Assembly (NCBI GenBank): GCA_963839815.1
Contig: CAWIWF010000008.1
Location: 372,001-436,000 of the forward strand
Direction: 5' to 3'
Length of the DNA: 64,000 nt
From: JACVRM01 sp963839815
GTDB taxonomy: Bacteria > Actinomycetota > Thermoleophilia > Gaiellales > Gaiellaceae
The notes beneath the pieces were generated by a model that saw only the letters and a program-made list of their open reading frames with translations, ran no database searches and was not told the origin of the DNA. Made by a program: the position numbers and the translations under genes. Position 1 is the first letter of the stretch; every line of letters starts with the position of its first letter. This document shows, in pieces, positions 54,343 through 63,887 of this stretch.

Positions 54343-56274
54343 GACGACACTCACCGAACGGCTGCTCCACACAGCCGGTGTGATCGACGAGCTCGGGAGC
54401 GTCGACCACGGCACCACCCAGACAGACTCGCTCGAGCTCGAGCGGCAACGCGGCATCACCATCAAGTCCGCGGTCGTCTCGTTCGCGATCGACGACGTCT
54501 CGGTGAATCTGATCGACACGCCCGGCCACCCGGACTTCATCGCCGAGGTGGAGCGCGTCCTGTGCGTGCTCGACGGCGCGGTCCTCGTACTGTCGGCGGT
54601 CGAGGGGGTGCAGGCGCAGTCGCTCGTGCTGATGCGAGCGCTCCGGCGCCTGCGCGTTCCGACGCTCCTGTTCGTGAACAAGATCGACCGCTCGGGGGCG
54701 GACCCCGCTCGAGTCGTCGTGGCGATCCGGGAGCGGCTCGCACCGGGCGTCATCGTCCTGGGAACGGTCCGCGACGCCGGCACGCGCGCAGCCGGCGTCA
54801 TCTCCCCGGCACCGGATGACGCGCGGCTGGCCGAGGCGCTTGCCGACCACGACGAGCGCCTGTTGACCGCCTACGTCGAAGGCCGAGGCGTGCCCGCGAG
54901 CACCCTGCGGGCCGCGCTGGCCGAACAGACAGCGCGCGGGGACGTGCAGCCGCTTCTGTTCGGCTCGGCCGCCACGGGCGCGGGCATCCCGGAGCTGATG
55001 GCTGGAGTCGCAGAGCTCCTGCCGGCGACTGCCGGCGACGCCCACGCCCCGCTCTCCGCCCTCGTCTTCAAGGTCGAGCGCGCGCCGGACGGGCAGCCGA
55101 TCGCGTACGCGCGCATCTTCGCGGGAACGGTGCGCCCCGGGACCGCGTGCTCCTGCCGGGGGGTGACGAGGCCAAGGTCACGGCGATCGCCGTCTTCGAG
55201 CATGGCTCCGCGGCCGGCGGCGAGGCGGGGTCGGCGGGGCAGATCGTGAAGCTCTGGGGCCTCGGCGGGGTCAGGATCGGTGACGGGCTCGGTACCCCGC
55301 CGCCGCGCGCGGTCGAGCGGCAATTCGCCCCGCCGACGCTCGAGACGGTGGTCGTACCCCGCGATCCAGCCGAGGCCCATGCCCTCAGCGTCGCCCTGTC
55401 GCAGCTTGCCGAGCAGGACCCGCTCATCGACGTGCGCCACCATGGCCGCGCAGAGCTGACGGTCTCGCTCTACGGCGAGGTGCAGAAAGAGGTCGTCGAG
55501 GCGAGCCTCGCAAGGGACTTCGGCGTCGAGGTCGAGTTCCGCGACACGACCACCATCTGTGTCGAACGGCTTGCCGGCACGGGTCAGGCGCTCGAGCAGC
55601 TCGGCGCGCCCGGCAATCCATTCCTGGCGACGGTAGGCCTGCGCATCGGCCCTGGATCGACCGGCGGCGTCGATGTGCGCCTGGAGGTCCACCCGGGATC
55701 GATCCCGCTCTACGTCTTCGGCGCCGTCGAGCCGTTCGGCGCCGCGGTCGAGCGGGCCGTACGGGCGACGCTCCGGGAGGGGCTCTGCGGCTGGGAGGTG
55801 ACGGACTGCACGGTCACGCTGACCCACTGCGGCTACGCGTCGCCGGCAACGGGAGCCCGGGACTACCGCCTGCTGATCCCGCTCGTCCTCATGCGGGCGC
55901 TGAGCCAGGCGGGGACGGCGGTGTGCGAGCCGGTCAGCCAGTTTCGGCTCGAGTTCCCGGCCGACACCCTCGGCGCCATCCTGCCCGCGCTCGCACGACT
56001 CGGCGCCACCCCCGCGCAACCCTCCCTGCAGGGGAGCGCGGGGGTGATCGAGGGTCAGCTCGCGACGGACCGAATCCCCGAGCTCCAGGCGAAGCTGCGG
56101 GGCCTGACGCGCGGCGAGGGTGCGCTGGAGAGCGAGTTCGCGTGCTACCTGCCCGTCGTCGGGCCACCCCCGCGGCGGGCGCGGACCGTCCCGGACGCGC
56201 TCGACCGGGACGCGTACCTCCTGGCCGTCACTCGACCCCGCCTGCGCCGGGAGCGCACCCATGCGGAGCCTTAG
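54290..56274 (+). CDS. TetM/OtrA-like translational GTPase (ribosomal protection family), frame interrupted near 55.14 kb
   Basis: The product begins LNLGILAHVDAGKTTLTERL, with RGITIKSA (switch I), DTPGHPDF and NKIDRSGAD, as in EF-G-derived ribosomal protection proteins. At about 55140 the frame fails. Adding one G to the CCCCGGG run yields RPGDRVLLPGGDEAKVTAIA, and the sequence then continues through domains III-V (LTVSLYGEVQKEVVEASLAR, DYRLLIPLVLMRALSQAG) to 56274. About 660 residues result, matching TetM/OtrA length. Whether it confers drug resistance or another ribosome function cannot be told. GTG 54290 has GGAGG about 10 nt upstream. Confidence 0.8.
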
Positions 56275-56307
56275 GCGTGGCACGCGCCACATCTCTAGGA
56301 TCGCTCC

Positions 56308-57129
56308 GTGATCCCGTCTCCGCGGCCCTCTGAGGACGGTGAGGCGAGGAGCACGGACGGCGTCCGCATCGCCTGGTGGCGTTACGGGGACCGCGACCGG
56401 ACGGTGCTGTTCATCCCGACGTGGAACCTGGTCGACTCGCGCGTGGTCGGCCACCAGGTCGCTGCCCTCCTGGAGCACGCCACCGTGCTGCGCTTCGACC
56501 CGCGCGGGGCCGGGAGGAGCGACCGGCCTGAGAGCGGCTACGACTTCCCCCGTCACGCGGACGACGCGCTCGCGGTGCTCGATGCGGCCGGAGCGGACCG
56601 AGCGGCCGTGGTGACGGCGTCCCGCGGGCTCAACTCGGCCCTGCTGCTATCGGCCGGGCACCCGGCGCGGGTCGAGCGCATGGTCGCGATCGGCCCGTAC
56701 ATGCGCCTCGAGCCCGATCCGGCCCTGCCGAATCCTGCGGTGCTCGAGTCGTTGCGCACGGACTGGCCTGGCTTCATTCGGCCGTTCATGCACGCCGTGT
56801 TCACCGAGCCCGGGTCGGAGGCGGTGATCGAGGAGATGGTCGGCATCGGTCTCGAGGCGTCGCCGGAGGTCGTGGCGGCGCAGGAGCTCGAGCTCGACTG
56901 GCGCCGCCCGGCGCGCCTGCTCGGCTCGGTGTCGTGCCCCGTGCTGCTGATCCACGGCGAGCAGGACGCGCCAGTCCCGGTCGAGCACGCCCGCGCGATC
57001 GCGGCGGCGATGCCGGACGCCCGGGTGGAGGTCGTCCCGGGCGGCGGCCATCGCCCGGACATCCGCACGCCCGAGCTGGTGAACCCGCTGCTGATCGAGT
57101 TCCTGCAGGGCGCGTCCGCCGAGGCGTGA
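56308..57129 (+). CDS. Alpha/beta hydrolase
   Basis: The 273-residue product has a typical alpha/beta hydrolase fold: LRFDPRGAGRSDRPE near residue 70, nucleophile region VTASRGLNSALLLSAGHP near 108 and LLIHGEQDAPVPVEHA near 215, with His in GGGHRPD near 248. The elbow reads T-A-S-R-G rather than the usual G-x-S-x-G. The substrate is unknown. GTG 56308 follows TAGGAT (56296-56301) by 6 nt. It lies with the TetM-like gene in the insert between frr and uppS. Confidence 0.75.
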   Translation: MIPSPRPSEDGEARSTDGVRIAWWRYGDRDRTVLFIPTWNLVDSRVVGHQVAALLEHATVLRFDPRGAGRSDRPESGYDFPRHADDALAVLDAAGADRAAVVTASRGLNSALLLSAGHPARVERMVAIGPYMRLEPDPALPNPAVLESLRTDWPGFIRPFMHAVFTEPGSEAVIEEMVGIGLEASPEVVAAQELELDWRRPARLLGSVSCPVLLIHGEQDAPVPVEHARAIAAAMPDARVEVVPGGGHRPDIRTPELVNPLLIEFLQGASAEA

Positions 57130-57177
57130 CGCCACAGCGGGTCAGTCCCTACGGGGACAGACCCTGCTGCTCGCTCT

Positions 57178-57620
57178 TCAATCGCCAGAGGGTGGCTCCG
57201 CCGCCCGCAGGCACAGCGCGGCCCCGGCGCGTCTGACCAACGAGGGGGCCCACGGGGGAAACCGGGTCCCCCCGTGAGGGAGGGGCGAGGGAACCGCAGG
57301 TTCCCCCAAACGGCGTCGCTCGCAGCCGCGACGGCCTGCCGCCGAAGCCGGGCTCCGCCCGGCGGGAGGCTCAGCGAACGCGAAGCGCTGTGGAGTCGCC
57401 GAGCGCTCTCGCCGGCTCCTCGACCGGCGAAGGCGAGCTTCGCTCGCCGTAGCCACAACGCGGCCCCGCGCGTCTGACCAACGAGGGGGCCACGGGGAAA
57501 CCGGTCCCCCCGTGAGGGAGGCGAGGGAACCGCAGGTTCCCCCAACGGCGTCGCTCTCAGCCGCGACGGCCTGCCCGAAGCCGGGCTCCGCCCGGCGGGA
57601 GGCTCAGCTCCCGCGAGGCA
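57178..57620 (+). repeat. Two tandem dispersed-repeat units between the hydrolase gene and frr
   Basis: Two related units (about 57178-57410 and 57420-57610) each contain the dispersed family core (CGTCTGACCAACGAGGGGGC), a shortened palindrome (57251-57276 and 57491-57514), GGGAACCGCAGGTTCCC and GAAGCCGGGCTCCGCCCGGC. The second unit has lost several bases. The whole 553-bp gap 57130-57682 is filled by these repeats, with no gene. Confidence 0.78.
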
Positions 57621-57682
57621 ACGCGGCGCACGCCCGACGGCCGGCTCCTGAAACGACGAGCGCGGCGCCCGCGAGGGGCGCG

Positions 57683-58240
57683 CTACACCTCCATGATCTC
57701 CGCTTCTTTGCGCTTCAGGAGCTCGTCGATCGTGTGGGTGTGCTCGTCGGTGAGCTTCTGCACACGGTCTTCCGCGCGGTGCTCCTCGTCCGCGCCGACG
57801 TCGCCGTTGTCGACCAGCTCCTTGAGGTTGTGCATGACGTCGCGGCGGACGTTGCGGATCGCGACCTTGCCGTCCTCGGCGAGGTGGCGGACGACCTTGA
57901 CGAGCTCCTTGCGCCGCTCCTCCGTGAGCTGCGGAATCGGCAGCCGGATGACCTTGCCGTCGTTCGAGGGCGTGAGGCCGAGGTCGGACTCCAGGATCGC
58001 GCGCTCGATCGTCTTGACCGATCCGGGGTCGAAGGGCTGGATCGTCAGCAGGCGCGGCTCGGGCACGTTGATGGTGGCGAGCTGCTGCAGCGGCGTCTGC
58101 TGGCCGTAGTAGTCGACGCTGATCCGGTCGAGCAGCGCCGTCGACGCTCGCCCGGTGCGGACGCTGTTGAACTCGTGCTGGGTGTTCTCGACCGACCGGT
58201 CCATGCGACGGGTCGCATCGGCGATGAGCTCATCGATCAT
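57683..58240 (-). CDS. frr: Ribosome recycling factor
   Basis: This 185-residue protein splits post-termination ribosomes with EF-G. It has the full-length two-domain RRF sequence: SVRTGRASTALLDRISVDYY near residue 27, NVPEPRLLTIQPFD near 58 and ERRKELVKVVRHLAEDGKVA near 108. ATG 58240 has GGAGG 6 nt upstream inside pyrH, and the two genes overlap by 11 nt. It closes the rpsB-tsf-pyrH-frr operon. Confidence 0.96.
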   Translation of the reverse strand: MIDELIADATRRMDRSVENTQHEFNSVRTGRASTALLDRISVDYYGQQTPLQQLATINVPEPRLLTIQPFDPGSVKTIERAILESDLGLTPSNDGKVIRLPIPQLTEERRKELVKVVRHLAEDGKVAIRNVRRDVMHNLKELVDNGDVGADEEHRAEDRVQKLTDEHTHTIDELLKRKEAEIMEV

Positions 58241-59015
58241 CGGCTGCCTCCTCGGCCTGCGGGGTGGAAATGATCGTGCCGACGTGCTCGCCGCGGGCGA
58301 CGCGCTCGATGTTGCCGTCGCTGAGGCCGAACACGTGGATCGGCAGGCGGTTGTCCATGCAGAGCGAGAGCGCGGTCGTGTCCATGACCTTGAGCCCCCG
58401 CTCGATGACCTCCAGGTGCGTCAGTCGCCGCAGCAGCGGCGCGTCGGGCTCGACTGCCGGGTCGCCGTCGTGGACGCCCTGGACGCCGTTCTTGGCCATG
58501 AGGATGGCCTCGGCGCCGATCTCGAGCGCCCGCAGGGCGGCGGCGGTGTCGGTGGTGAAGAACGGGTTGCCGGTGCCGGCCGCGAAGATCACGACCCGCT
58601 GCTTCTCCAGGTGCCGGATCGCCCGCCGGCGGATGTAGAGCTCGGCGACCTCGGGGATGCCGAGGGCCGAGAGGATGCGCGTGTCGGCTCCCTGGCGCTC
58701 GAGGACGTCCTGCAGCGTGAGCGCGTTGAGGACGGTTGCGAGCATGCCGGCGTAGTCGGCTGTGGCGCGGTCCATGCCCTCCGCCGAGGCGGCCATGCCG
58801 CGGTAGATGTTGCCGCCGCCGACCACGAGCGCGATCTCAGTTCCCGCGGTCTGGACCGCGACGATCTCTGCGGCGATCGTCTCGACCCGATGCAGGTCGA
58901 GGCCGTAGGCCTCCTCGCCCATCAGCGCCTCGCCGGACAGCTTCAGGAGCACCCGCTCGAACCTCTGCCCCGACGAGCCGGCAGGCACCGGGAGCGTCTC
59001 TGACTGGACGGTCAT
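58230..59015 (-). CDS. pyrH: Uridylate kinase
   Basis: This 261-residue UMP kinase of the amino-acid kinase family has VLLKLSGEALMGEEAYGLD near residue 22, the LVVGGGNIYRG loop near 63, ADYAGMLATVLNAL near 87 and GTGNPFFTTDTAAALRA near 150. ATG 59015 overlaps the tsf stop (ATGA). The N-terminal 18 residues before the first strand are slightly longer than usual. Confidence 0.96.
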   Translation of the reverse strand: MTVQSETLPVPAGSSGQRFERVLLKLSGEALMGEEAYGLDLHRVETIAAEIVAVQTAGTEIALVVGGGNIYRGMAASAEGMDRATADYAGMLATVLNALTLQDVLERQGADTRILSALGIPEVAELYIRRRAIRHLEKQRVVIFAAGTGNPFFTTDTAAALRALEIGAEAILMAKNGVQGVHDGDPAVEPDAPLLRRLTHLEVIERGLKVMDTTALSLCMDNRLPIHVFGLSDGNIERVARGEHVGTIISTPQAEEAADDR

Positions 59016-59815
59016 CCGGCGAGCGAGAAGCGCTCGAACTCGAGCACCTCGGCCCCGGCGCCGGAGAGCGCCTGGCCCACGGTCTGGCCCTGGTCGTGCA
59101 CCCAGGTCTGCTCGGTGAGCACCTGGGCGGCGAAGAACCGCTTGTTGAGCATGCCGGCCACGATCTTCTCACGGGCCTGCTCCGGCTTCGACTTGACCTC
59201 GTCGGAGTTGGCGTAGATGTCCTGCTCCGCAGCGACCACGTCCTCGGGGACGTCCTCGCGGCCGATCCACTGGGGCGCCGAGGCGGCGATGTGCATCGCC
59301 ACCTTGCGCGCGAGCTCCTGGTCGCCGCCGCGCAGCTGCACCAGCACGCCGAGCTTGTTCGCCGGCGGGTGAGCGTAGGCGGCGACGACGCCGCCGTCGC
59401 TCGCTCGGAAGCGGGCAGCGCCGGCGACGACGATGTTCTCGCCGAGCTTGGCGACCAGCTCCTGCCGCTTCGTGTCGAAGCCTTCGGCCGCGTCGACCCC
59501 GTCCGCGTCGACGGCCTTCAGCACCGTCTCCGCGAAGACGAGGAACTCGTCGTTGTTCGAGACGGGCTCCGTCTCGCAGCCGATTGCGACCATCGTCCCG
59601 CTCGAGCCGTCGTCCGAGACGATGTGTCCGACCTTCCCCTCCGTGGTCGCCCGGCCGGCCCGCTTGGCGGCCTGGGCCATACCGCGCTCCCGGAGCAGCC
59701 GCTGGGCCGCCTCGATGTCACCGCCCGCCTCGACGAGCGCGCGCTTGCAGTCCATCATCCCCGCGCCGGTGCGCTCGCGGAGCTCCTTGACGAGTGTGGC
59801 GGAGATCTCGGTCAC
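59012..59815 (-). CDS. tsf: Elongation factor Ts
   Basis: This 267-residue nucleotide-exchange factor for EF-Tu begins with the UBA-type domain LVKELRERTGAGMMDCKRAL and carries the core motif IGCETEPVSNNDEF near residue 78, as in long bacterial EF-Ts. GTG 59815 overlaps the rpsB stop by 4 nt, so the operon is translationally coupled. Confidence 0.96.
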   Translation of the reverse strand: MTEISATLVKELRERTGAGMMDCKRALVEAGGDIEAAQRLLRERGMAQAAKRAGRATTEGKVGHIVSDDGSSGTMVAIGCETEPVSNNDEFLVFAETVLKAVDADGVDAAEGFDTKRQELVAKLGENIVVAGAARFRASDGGVVAAYAHPPANKLGVLVQLRGGDQELARKVAMHIAASAPQWIGREDVPEDVVAAEQDIYANSDEVKSKPEQAREKIVAGMLNKRFFAAQVLTEQTWVHDQGQTVGQALSGAGAEVLEFERFSLAG

Positions 59816-60786
59816 TTCGGCTCCTCCCCGCTCTCGGGTGCCGACTCGGCGGACGCCTCGGGAGCGGCCGCGTCCTCTGGTGCCTCCGCCGGAGCAGGGT
59901 CAGGCGCCGGCTCGTCGGCGACCGCGGCGGCCTCCGCCGCCGGTGCCGTCGAGGCGACTGGCTCGCTCAGAGGCGTCTCGGTTGGCTTCGCGGCGCCGAC
60001 CGGCTCAGGCTCCGTGGCTGTTTCGTCGGAGGTGGCGCCCTCCTCGCCGCTCGCAGCCGCCGCAGCCTCGCCGCGACCGTTCTGCTCGAGCTCCGCCTGG
60101 GTGACGCGCTGCGTGCCAGCCTCGATCCCGAGCGCGATCGCCCTGGTGATCAACTCGCAGGCGCGGATGGCGTCGTCGTTGCCGGGGATGATGTAGTCCG
60201 CCTCGTCGGGGTCGCAGTTCGTGTCGACGAGCGCGATGATCGGCAGGTTCAGCCTGCGCGCCTCGCGGACCGCGAGCTGCTCCTTGCGCAGGTCGACGAT
60301 GAAGACGGCATCCGGCTGCTTTCGCATGTCGGCGACGCCGCCGAGGTTGGCCTCGAGCTTCTCGAGCTCGTTCAGCATGGCGATCCGCTCCTTCGCGGGG
60401 AGCAGGTCGAGCTGCTCCTCGTCGCGCAGCCGGCGCAGCTCGTGCAGCCGCTCGATCCGCTGCGACATCGTGCGCCAGTTGGTGAGCAGACCGCCCAGCC
60501 AGCGGTGGTTCACATAGGGCATGCCGACGCGTGCGGCCTGCTCCGCGATCGCGTCCTGGCTCTGCTTCTTGGTGCCGACGAACAGCACCGAGCCGCCACG
60601 GCTGGCGATGTTGCGGGCGAAGTCGTAGGCCTCCTCGAGCAGCTCGAGGGTCTGCTGCAGGTCGATGATGTAGATGCCGCCGCGCTCCGTGAAGATGAAG
60701 CGGCGCATCTTGGGGTTCCAGCGGCGCGTCTGGTGGCCGAAGTGAACTCCGGCCTCCAGCAGCTCCCGCATCGAGACGACGGGCAC
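59812..60786 (-). CDS. rpsB: 30S ribosomal protein S2 with long Ala/Glu/Pro-rich C-terminal tail
   Basis: The 324-residue product has a complete S2 core in the first 230 residues (MRELLEAGVHFGHQTRRWNP, LQQTLELLEEAYDFAR, GTKKQSQDAI, PDAVFIVDLRKEQLAVREA). A tail of about 90 residues rich in Ala, Glu, Pro and Ser follows. Such tails occur in some actinobacterial S2 proteins. GTG 60786 has AAGGAGG about 7 nt upstream. The roughly 100-nt upstream leader contains a GCCGGCG/CGCCGG hairpin that might be an autoregulatory site; this is a guess. Confidence 0.96.
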   Translation of the reverse strand: MPVVSMRELLEAGVHFGHQTRRWNPKMRRFIFTERGGIYIIDLQQTLELLEEAYDFARNIASRGGSVLFVGTKKQSQDAIAEQAARVGMPYVNHRWLGGLLTNWRTMSQRIERLHELRRLRDEEQLDLLPAKERIAMLNELEKLEANLGGVADMRKQPDAVFIVDLRKEQLAVREARRLNLPIIALVDTNCDPDEADYIIPGNDDAIRACELITRAIALGIEAGTQRVTQAELEQNGRGEAAAAASGEEGATSDETATEPEPVGAAKPTETPLSEPVASTAPAAEAAAVADEPAPDPAPAEAPEDAAAPEASAESAPESGEEPK

Positions 60787-60959
60787 TGTGGTCCTCCTTG
60801 CGGTTGGGTGGCACTGCAGCCGGCGGAGGACGGGTGGAACCGGCGCAAGTCGCCGGCACCGCCACTCGCCCGAGCCCGCCGGGACGAGGGACAGAATCGC
60901 CCGGAGTGTAGCCCGTCTCGCGGGAAGGCAGGGGTGCGGGCCTGGCCTAGGCTGGGCTC

Positions 60960-62051
60960 GTGACGCGACCGCGGGTGGCGGAAGGCTGGGACTGCCCGGC
61001 GGGAACGACAGATCTGATCTCTACCCTGGCTCTCGTGAGGCCGCTGCGCTCAGACCGGCCCTCGCAGCCGGAGGAGCTCGTCGTCGATCCGCCGGTCCGC
61101 CCGGGCGACGCGGCCCACCGTGCCCAGGAGCAGGCGCTCGATCGCGTCTCGCATCACCTGCGGGACTCCGCGTGGGATCTCGCGCAGCTCGTCGTGGACG
61201 AGGGGCTCGAAGCGGGGAGCATGCCGTCGCTCGCGCGCATCCAGCCGCTCGACCGGCTGGGCGAGCTGCCGGCGTTCATCGGCGAGCTCGGCCGCCAGGT
61301 ATCCGATCCGCAGCCGGGGCGCGTCGGCCCCGATGCGCGCCTGGCCGAGGTCGCCCGCGAGCACGCCCGCCTGCGCGAGGCGCTGGGCTTCGCGCCGCGC
61401 GAGGTCGTCACCGAGCTGCTCGTGCTGCGCCGCGTGCTCTGGCGCTTCCTCTCCCAGCCGGCGGCACGTCTCGACGAGGACGACCTGCTCGTCGCCGAGC
61501 GCCGCCTGCACGAGACGCTCGACGCGATCGTGATCGAGTGCGTCGGCGGCTACTTCGACCGGGCGACCGCGGAGCTGAGCGACCGCGCACGCCGTGATCC
61601 GCTCACCCGGCTGCTGAACCGCGAGGCGTTCTGGAGCGAGCTCGAGCGGGAGCTCGCGCGCGCACGCCGCTTCGGCCACGGACTCTCGTTCGTGTTCGCC
61701 GACCTCGACCTGTTCAAGCAGGTGAACGACACGCGCGGGCACGCCGCGGGCGACCAGGTGCTGCAGGACGTCGCCGAGTGCCTGACCGCCAACCTGCGCG
61801 GATCGGACCTGGCCGGGCGCATGGGCGGCGACGAGTTCGCCGTCGCGCTGGTGGAGACCACCCCCGAAGCGGCATCCAGCTTCGTCGCCCGGGCGGCGGA
61901 CGCTCTGCACGGCCGCTGCGACGTGATGCAGCTGCCGGAAGGCGTCTCGTTCAGCGCCGGCACCGCCCACTTCCCGACCGAGGCTGACGACGCGACCGCG
62001 CTGTTCGAGCTTGCGGACGCGCGGCTCTACGAGCGGAAGCGCTCGAGGTAA
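60960..62051 (+). CDS. Diguanylate cyclase (GGDEF) with RsbRD-like N-terminal domain
   Basis: The 363-residue soluble protein has an N-terminal helical domain (HHLRDSAWDLAQLVVDEGLE near residue 65) resembling RsbR-type sensor domains. Its GGDEF domain is complete: DPLTRLLNREAFWSEL near 215, FADLDLFKQVNDTRGHAAGD near 243 and RMGGDEFAVAL near 283. An RxxD inhibitory site (RGSD) lies five residues before GGDEF, so product feedback is expected. GTG 60960 follows TAGGCT (60948-60953) by 6 nt. The gene overlaps rluD tail to tail by 25 nt. Confidence 0.88.
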   Translation: MTRPRVAEGWDCPAGTTDLISTLALVRPLRSDRPSQPEELVVDPPVRPGDAAHRAQEQALDRVSHHLRDSAWDLAQLVVDEGLEAGSMPSLARIQPLDRLGELPAFIGELGRQVSDPQPGRVGPDARLAEVAREHARLREALGFAPREVVTELLVLRRVLWRFLSQPAARLDEDDLLVAERRLHETLDAIVIECVGGYFDRATAELSDRARRDPLTRLLNREAFWSELERELARARRFGHGLSFVFADLDLFKQVNDTRGHAAGDQVLQDVAECLTANLRGSDLAGRMGGDEFAVALVETTPEAASSFVARAADALHGRCDVMQLPEGVSFSAGTAHFPTEADDATALFELADARLYERKRSR

Positions 62052-62932
62052 CGCGCGAGCTCGGACGGCAGCGGCGACTCGACCTCGACGCGCTCGTCCG
62101 TGACGGGGTGCGCGAACGCGAGCCGCTCGGCGTGCAGGAACTGGCGGCGGAGTGCCGGCTCGGAGACTCCGTAGACCCCGTCCCCGAGGACGGGGAGGCC
62201 GATGGCGGCCAGGTGCACGCGGATCTGGTGGGTGCGGCCCGTCTCGAGCCGGACGGAGACCAGCGCGTGGCCGTCGAGCAGCCGCTCGACCTCGAAGTGG
62301 GTGACGGCGTCGCGCGGCCGGTCGGTGTCGAGCGAGTGCCGCTGCGGGTCGGAGCGGTCGCGTCCGATCGGCGCCTCGATCCGCCCGCGCCAGGAGCGGG
62401 GCCGGCCGCGAACCAGCGCGGTGTAGGTGCGCTCGAGCTCGCGGCGGCGGATCATGGCCTGCAGGCGGCGGTGGACGTCCGGAGACCGCGCGACGACCAT
62501 CAGCCCGGAGGTGTCCCGGTCGAGCCGGTGGACGATCCCGGGTCGGGAAGCCTCGCCACCCTCGGCGCCGAGCCCCACCAGAGCGTGCACGAGCGTCCCC
62601 GAGCGGTGCCCCGGAGCCGGGTGCACGACGACGCCTGCGGGCTTGTCGACGACGAGCAGATGCTCGTCCTCCCAGGCGATCCGCAGCGGAACGTCCGGAT
62701 CGGGCTCGAGCGTCTCCGGCTCGGGTTCCGGCGCCTCGAACGCGAGCTCCTCCCCGCCCCCTAGCTTGTGTGCCCGGGGCCGCTGCTCGCCGTCGACGGT
62801 GACCGAGCCGGCAGCGAGCAGCCGCTGCGCCGCCTGCCGGGAGCCGACGTCGCCGAGGCCGGCGAGGAAGCGGTCGAGCCGCAGGCCGGCCGCCTCCTCC
62901 GGAACGCGCACGCGGACGCGTCGCCCGCTCAC
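62027..62932 (-). CDS. rluD: Ribosomal large subunit pseudouridine synthase, RluD family
   Basis: The 301-residue protein has an N-terminal S4 domain (LRLDRFLAGLGDVGSRQAAQ) and the pseudouridine synthase core with catalytic Asp in GIVHRLDRDTSGLMVVA near residue 140 and RTHQIRVHLAAIGLPVLGD near 235. GTG 62932 starts 2 nt after the lspA stop, the standard lspA-rluD order. The precise uridine sites cannot be told from sequence. Confidence 0.92.
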   Translation of the reverse strand: MSGRRVRVRVPEEAAGLRLDRFLAGLGDVGSRQAAQRLLAAGSVTVDGEQRPRAHKLGGGEELAFEAPEPEPETLEPDPDVPLRIAWEDEHLLVVDKPAGVVVHPAPGHRSGTLVHALVGLGAEGGEASRPGIVHRLDRDTSGLMVVARSPDVHRRLQAMIRRRELERTYTALVRGRPRSWRGRIEAPIGRDRSDPQRHSLDTDRPRDAVTHFEVERLLDGHALVSVRLETGRTHQIRVHLAAIGLPVLGDGVYGVSEPALRRQFLHAERLAFAHPVTDERVEVESPLPSELARYLERFRS

Positions 62933-62934
62933 CG

Positions 62935-63519
62935 CTAGGAGCGGCCGGGCGGAGCGGGCGCCGGCCTGGGCCGGCTCGGCGTGTCGCTCGCGAACAGCGC
63001 CGCCACGAGCAGCGCGACGCCGACGACGATGAACGTGTCGGCGAGGTTGAACGCCGGCCAGAACGCGATGTCGAGGAAGTCGGTGACGTGCCCGAGTCGG
63101 AGCCGGTCGACGAGGTTCGACCCGCTGCCGCCGATCAGGAAGCCGAGCGCCACCGGCAGCAGGCCGTGGCGCGCCCCCGAGCGGGCGAAGAAGTAGAGCA
63201 TCCAGGCCACGGCGAGAGCCGTGAACGCAGTCACGAAGACCGTCGCGCCACCGAAGAGCCCGAAGGCGATGCCGGTGTTCTGGACGTGGTGGATCGTGAA
63301 CGGGCCGACGACGTCCGTCTCCTCCCCGAGCGCGAGCTCGCTCGTGACGACGTGCTTCGTCACCTGGTCGGCGGCGATGGCCGCGCCGGCGATCGCGCTG
63401 AGCGACAACCAGTGCGGGCCACGGGCCGAGATGCGCCGCTCTGCGAGCGAGACCGGCTCGAGCCCATAGGTCGACGAGCCGACGCGAATGTCCGGCGCCC
63501 GCGCCGGCGAGTTGCTCAA
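62935..63519 (-). CDS. lspA: Lipoprotein signal peptidase (signal peptidase II)
   Basis: The 194-residue membrane aspartyl protease removes lipoprotein signal peptides. It has four helices, NTGIAFGLFGG near residue 82 and the two catalytic-Asp motifs SNLVDRLRLGHVTDFLD near 133 and FNLADTFIVVG near 158. TTG 63519 overlaps the stop of the DksA-like gene by 4 nt. An internal start would remove part of the roughly 40-residue cytoplasmic N-terminus. Confidence 0.92.
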   Translation of the reverse strand: MSNSPARAPDIRVGSSTYGLEPVSLAERRISARGPHWLSLSAIAGAAIAADQVTKHVVTSELALGEETDVVGPFTIHHVQNTGIAFGLFGGATVFVTAFTALAVAWMLYFFARSGARHGLLPVALGFLIGGSGSNLVDRLRLGHVTDFLDIAFWPAFNLADTFIVVGVALLVAALFASDTPSRPRPAPAPPGRS

Positions 63520-63887
63520 CCGTGCTCCAGGCGGCGCTGGCAGTCGATGCAGAGCGCCGCCCAGGGACGAGCTTCGAGCCGTTCAGGGGCGATGGATTGA
63601 CCGCAGTTCTGGCAGATGCCGTAGGTGCCGTCCTCGATCCGCTTGAGCGCGGCCTCGATCTGCTCGAGCACACCTTCGGCGTTGTCCTCGAGCGTGATGT
63701 CGAGCTCGCGGTCGAAGGTCTCGGTCGCGACGTCGGCCATGTGGTCGTCCAGGCCGGAGACGAGCTCCCCGGTCCCGTCCTCGAGCGAGCCGGCGGTCTC
63801 GTGCTGCAGGTGCTCGATCGCGCCGCGCACCCGCTCCCGCTCCGTCAGCAACGCGTCGCGGAAGCGATCGGTCTGGAGATTCGTCAT
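63516..63887 (-). CDS. DksA/TraR-type C4 zinc-finger protein
   Basis: The 123-residue protein has a helical, acidic N-terminus and a C-terminal zinc finger with CQNC (residues 92-95) and CIDC (113-116). DksA-type proteins enter the RNA polymerase secondary channel; in actinobacteria homologues may act without ppGpp. It lacks the paired coiled-coil-tip Asp residues in an obvious form, so a true DksA role is uncertain. ATG 63887 overlaps the upstream stop (ATGA), with GAGGGGG about 5 nt before it. Confidence 0.85.
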   Translation of the reverse strand: MTNLQTDRFRDALLTERERVRGAIEHLQHETAGSLEDGTGELVSGLDDHMADVATETFDRELDITLEDNAEGVLEQIEAALKRIEDGTYGICQNCGQSIAPERLEARPWAALCIDCQRRLEHG

